A stretch of 64,000 nt of DNA from Duganella sp. 1411 (lineage in GTDB: Bacteria > Pseudomonadota > Gammaproteobacteria > Burkholderiales > Burkholderiaceae_D): NCBI RefSeq assembly GCF_017833525.1, contig NZ_JAFICD010000001.1, positions 310,001 through 374,000 of the forward strand, read 5' to 3'. A program made the position numbers and the translations under genes. This document shows, in pieces, positions 62,595 to 64,000 of the stretch. Position 1 is the first letter of the stretch. Each line of letters begins with the position of its first letter. The notes under the pieces were generated by a model. The model did not search any database, was not told where the DNA came from, and saw only the letters and a list, made by a program, of their open reading frames with translations.

Positions 62595-62610
62595 AGCATG
62601 ATTCGGGCCA
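62595..62610 (-). promoter_or_regulatory. Sigma-54 (-24/-12) promoter of the PEP-CTERM gene
   Basis: On the minus strand, TGGCCCGAATCATGCT: GG and GC stand exactly 12 bases apart as in the consensus TGGCACG-N4-TTGCW, with only two mismatches. The start codon is about 68 bases downstream, leaving an ordinary leader. Sigma-54 control of PEP-CTERM genes through the PrsK/PrsR two-component system is known in Zoogloea and others. Confidence 0.7.
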
Positions 62611-62712
62611 GCATTTCATTTCACAAATACTTTGTTTAAAATCAATTGGTTAGGCGGGTTGTCCGTTTGCGGAAAATCAAGACTGTAAAGAAAATCGACA
62701 CTTCTTTCGCTG

Positions 62713-63447
62713 TCAGTTGATGTCGCGCAGACGGTTGACGATACCGGCCTCTTCGCGCTGCGAGAAGAACAGCGGATACAGCGAGCGCTCGCCGCCGGCC
62801 GCCTGCTTGCCCTTGCCGCCCCACAGCGCGGTCTGCTCGCTCATGTAGGCGAAGCTGACCCAAAGCAGGCAGGCGGGCGCGTCCACGCGCGGGTTGCTCT
62901 TCAGCTCGCCCAGCTGCTTGAAGCCCAGCATCTGTTGATAGAAGCGGCGGTGGCGCGGATTGACCTCGATGAACAGGTCGGAACAGCCGTGCACGTCGCG
63001 GCCGTACATGATGCCCAGATTGAACAGTGACGCCATCAGCGCCTGCGATTGCACGGTGGGATCGAAGGCGAGCTTGGTCAGTTCGCACACCTTGCAGCCG
63101 CGTGCGCGGAAGGCGTCGATCTCCTCCTTGAAGATCTGGTCGGCCAGGATGCCCATCGGCGAATCGAGTCCCAGCGTCAGCGTGCCGACCACTTCGCCCT
63201 TGTGGGTGGAGGTCAGCGTGACGCGGTTGGGGTCGTCCGACAGCGTGTGGGTGCCATAGCCGCGCCACGAATACATCTTGTTGATCAGCACGCTGGCCTT
63301 GTTGCGCCCCTCGGGGGTGTCGACCATGCGCAGGCCGAACACCTTTTCGTCGATCACCAGCTCCACCGCGTTGCTGGGTACGTCGTCGGCGATGTCGGTG
63401 AGGTCGTGGGACAGCACCGCGCCGCCATCGTTGTTAGGCGATGTCAT
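62713..63447 (-). CDS. PEP-CTERM/exosortase-associated acyltransferase (FeeM-like N-acyl amino acid synthase)
   Basis: 244 residues of the GNAT-related family near exosortase genes (TIGR03694-like). RVTLTSTHKGEVVGTLTLGL, ADQIFKEEIDAFRARGCKVC, ELTKLAFDPTVQSQALMASL and GCSDLFIEVNPRHRRFYQQM are the family blocks, also typical of the FeeM N-acyl amino acid synthase domain and related to autoinducer synthases. It would use an acyl-ACP to make an N-acyl amino acid or similar signal or lipid. A strong ribosome site (AGGAGGAGCAG) precedes the ATG. Divergent from prsT. Confidence 0.88.
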   Translation of the reverse strand: MTSPNNDGGAVLSHDLTDIADDVPSNAVELVIDEKVFGLRMVDTPEGRNKASVLINKMYSWRGYGTHTLSDDPNRVTLTSTHKGEVVGTLTLGLDSPMGILADQIFKEEIDAFRARGCKVCELTKLAFDPTVQSQALMASLFNLGIMYGRDVHGCSDLFIEVNPRHRRFYQQMLGFKQLGELKSNPRVDAPACLLWVSFAYMSEQTALWGGKGKQAAGGERSLYPLFFSQREEAGIVNRLRDIN

Positions 63448-63522
63448 CTGCTCCTCCTGGAAGTGGTGTGCTCCGTCGGGCGATACAGGCTGCTTTGCGG
63501 GGCATCCGTTGTAATATTGATC

Positions 63523-63551
63523 ATCATAGGCGAAACTTTCGACATGGACAA
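63523..63551 (-). promoter_or_regulatory. Sigma-70 promoter of the acyltransferase gene
   Basis: Minus strand: -35 TTGTCC (63551-63546), 17-base spacer, -10 TATGAT (63528-63523), about 76 bases before the start codon. TATGAT differs from consensus by one base and the spacer is ideal, so a moderately strong housekeeping promoter is likely. Confidence 0.55.
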
Positions 63552-63631
63552 TACTGGCCGCGAGAAACCCGGTTCATGCGCGCTGCGGCGGGCCTGGTGT
63601 GAGCTTTTCCGCCACAGGCGATGTATTTATT

Positions 63632-63661
63632 TTAACTTTCCCCGCTGTTCGGGGGTATAGT
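63632..63661 (+). promoter_or_regulatory. Possible prsT promoter with embedded palindrome
   Basis: -35-like TTAACT (63632-63637), 18 bases, then -10 TATAGT (63656-63661), 43 bases before the prsT ATG. Between them, 63640-63654 is a perfect inverted repeat CCCCG / CGGGG with a CTGTT loop, placed where a repressor would block RNA polymerase. The function is inference from position. Confidence 0.45.
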
Positions 63662-63704
63662 TCTGATGCTGTCGTTTTTACATCGAATCGCGGAGGAGGC
63701 GGGC

Positions 63705-64000
63705 ATGTCCATCTTTAGCAGAACAAATAGCCGCGGCGGCGCCGTCGCCGGCGCCTGCGTGCTGCTGGCCGCGCTGACGGCCTGCGCCAAGCAGCCCACC
63801 GCCGACGAGCTGATCGCCGAGGCGCGCCAGATGCAGGGCAAGCGCGACCTGCAGGGCGCCATCATCCAGCTGAAAAACGCGCTGCAACTCAATCCCGGCA
63901 ACACCGCGGCGCGCCTGCTGCTGGCCGGCGTCTACAACGACGCCGGCGATCCGCTGTCGGCGGAAAAGGAGGCGCGCAAGGCCGTCACCCTGGGCCTGGA
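63705..64000 (+). CDS. prsT: PEP-CTERM system TPR-repeat lipoprotein PrsT, 3' end outside window
   Basis: 98 codons are in the window and the gene continues past its end. GGAGGAGGCGGGC stands before the ATG. A signal peptide with lipobox LTAC (Cys27) is followed by TADELIAEARQMQGKRDLQG, AIIQLKNALQLNPGNTAARL, and LLAGVYNDAGDPLSAEKEAR, which are the first tetratricopeptide repeats. PrsT lipoproteins (about 900 residues) are universal companions of exosortase A loci and are placed at the outer membrane. Next to prsT, PrsR/PrsK regulatory genes and the initiating sugar transferase would normally be expected. Confidence 0.9.
   Translation, partial: MSIFSRTNSRGGAVAGACVLLAALTACAKQPTADELIAEARQMQGKRDLQGAIIQLKNALQLNPGNTAARLLLAGVYNDAGDPLSAEKEARKAVTLGL

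Noticed and set aside
1..64000. CRISPR arrays, insertion sequences, tRNA or rRNA genes
   Set aside because: No repeated spacer pattern, transposase or inverted terminal repeat, and no tRNA-like T-arm or rRNA sequence was seen by eye; this cannot exclude a divergent element.

Overview
The window is a high-GC chromosomal segment of a betaproteobacterium. Protein resemblance and the complete exosortase A (XrtA)/PEP-CTERM exopolysaccharide machinery suggest Oxalobacteraceae (Massilia, Duganella, Telluria type). This is inference from gene content; there is no rRNA in the window. No tRNA, CRISPR, phage or insertion sequence was seen.

Positions 1-14,200 are ordinary accessory and metabolic chromosome: the 3' part of a LuxR-type regulator, an MHS-family transporter, a co-directional thiolase / acyl-CoA dehydrogenase / Dabb / quinone-oxidoreductase-like operon, a periplasmic Cu-Zn superoxide dismutase, a D-malate/tartrate dehydrogenase with a divergent LysR regulator plus a GNAT enzyme, a large NHL-repeat lipoprotein and a SnoaL-like secreted protein. 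A palindromic repeat with arms GGCGGATTA/TAATCCGCC sits at four of the five convergent gene junctions in the whole window.

Positions 14,300-59,600 form one very large exopolysaccharide locus. A minus-strand operon (14,343-23,086) encodes a Wzy/O-antigen-ligase-like protein with a jelly-roll-like insertion, a TPR protein, a glycosyltransferase, the two XrtA-associated hydrolases, an acyl carrier protein, a GNAT/BioF2-like acyltransferase and a DegT aminotransferase. The divergent plus-strand operon (23,334-33,113) encodes the XrtA-associated acyl-CoA ligase, PLP decarboxylase, an asparagine-synthase homologue with a degraded glutaminase half, a deacetylase, a low-molecular-weight tyrosine phosphatase, an acyltransferase-3, an ATP-grasp ligase and a GT2; a ThiF-like enzyme follows. 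A minus-strand cassette (34,565-37,477) carries a nucleotidyltransferase, an HprK-related kinase, a PqqD-like protein and a small cysteine-containing protein of unknown function. Next come the outer-membrane export lipoprotein and a trypsin-like protease (minus). The core XrtA operon (39,335-59,554) follows: chain-length protein, tyrosine autokinase, outer-membrane protein, ATPase, WecB, deacetylase, FemAB-like protein, glycosyltransferases, exosortase A fused to EpsI, amidotransferase, CapK-like ligase, O-ligase and another deacetylase. Most neighbours overlap by 4 bases, which indicates translational coupling.

Positions 59,600-64,000 hold a stand-alone CheB methylesterase, a nitroreductase-like protein, a PEP-CTERM substrate with a good sigma-54 box, the FeeM-like PEP-CTERM-associated acyltransferase and the start of prsT. 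The initiating sugar transferase and the PrsK/PrsR regulators normally belonging to such a locus are not in the window and probably lie past position 64,000.

The most promising uncharacterised systems are (a) the HprK-like kinase / PqqD / nucleotidyltransferase / small-protein cassette, which resembles the tailoring half of some lasso-peptide clusters, (b) the FeeM-like acyltransferase, nitroreductase and ThiF proteins, which look like separated parts of one fused multidomain enzyme, and (c) the ACP / ligase / decarboxylase / amidotransferase set that may build an acyl-amine decoration for the polysaccharide. All functions are predicted from sequence reading only.
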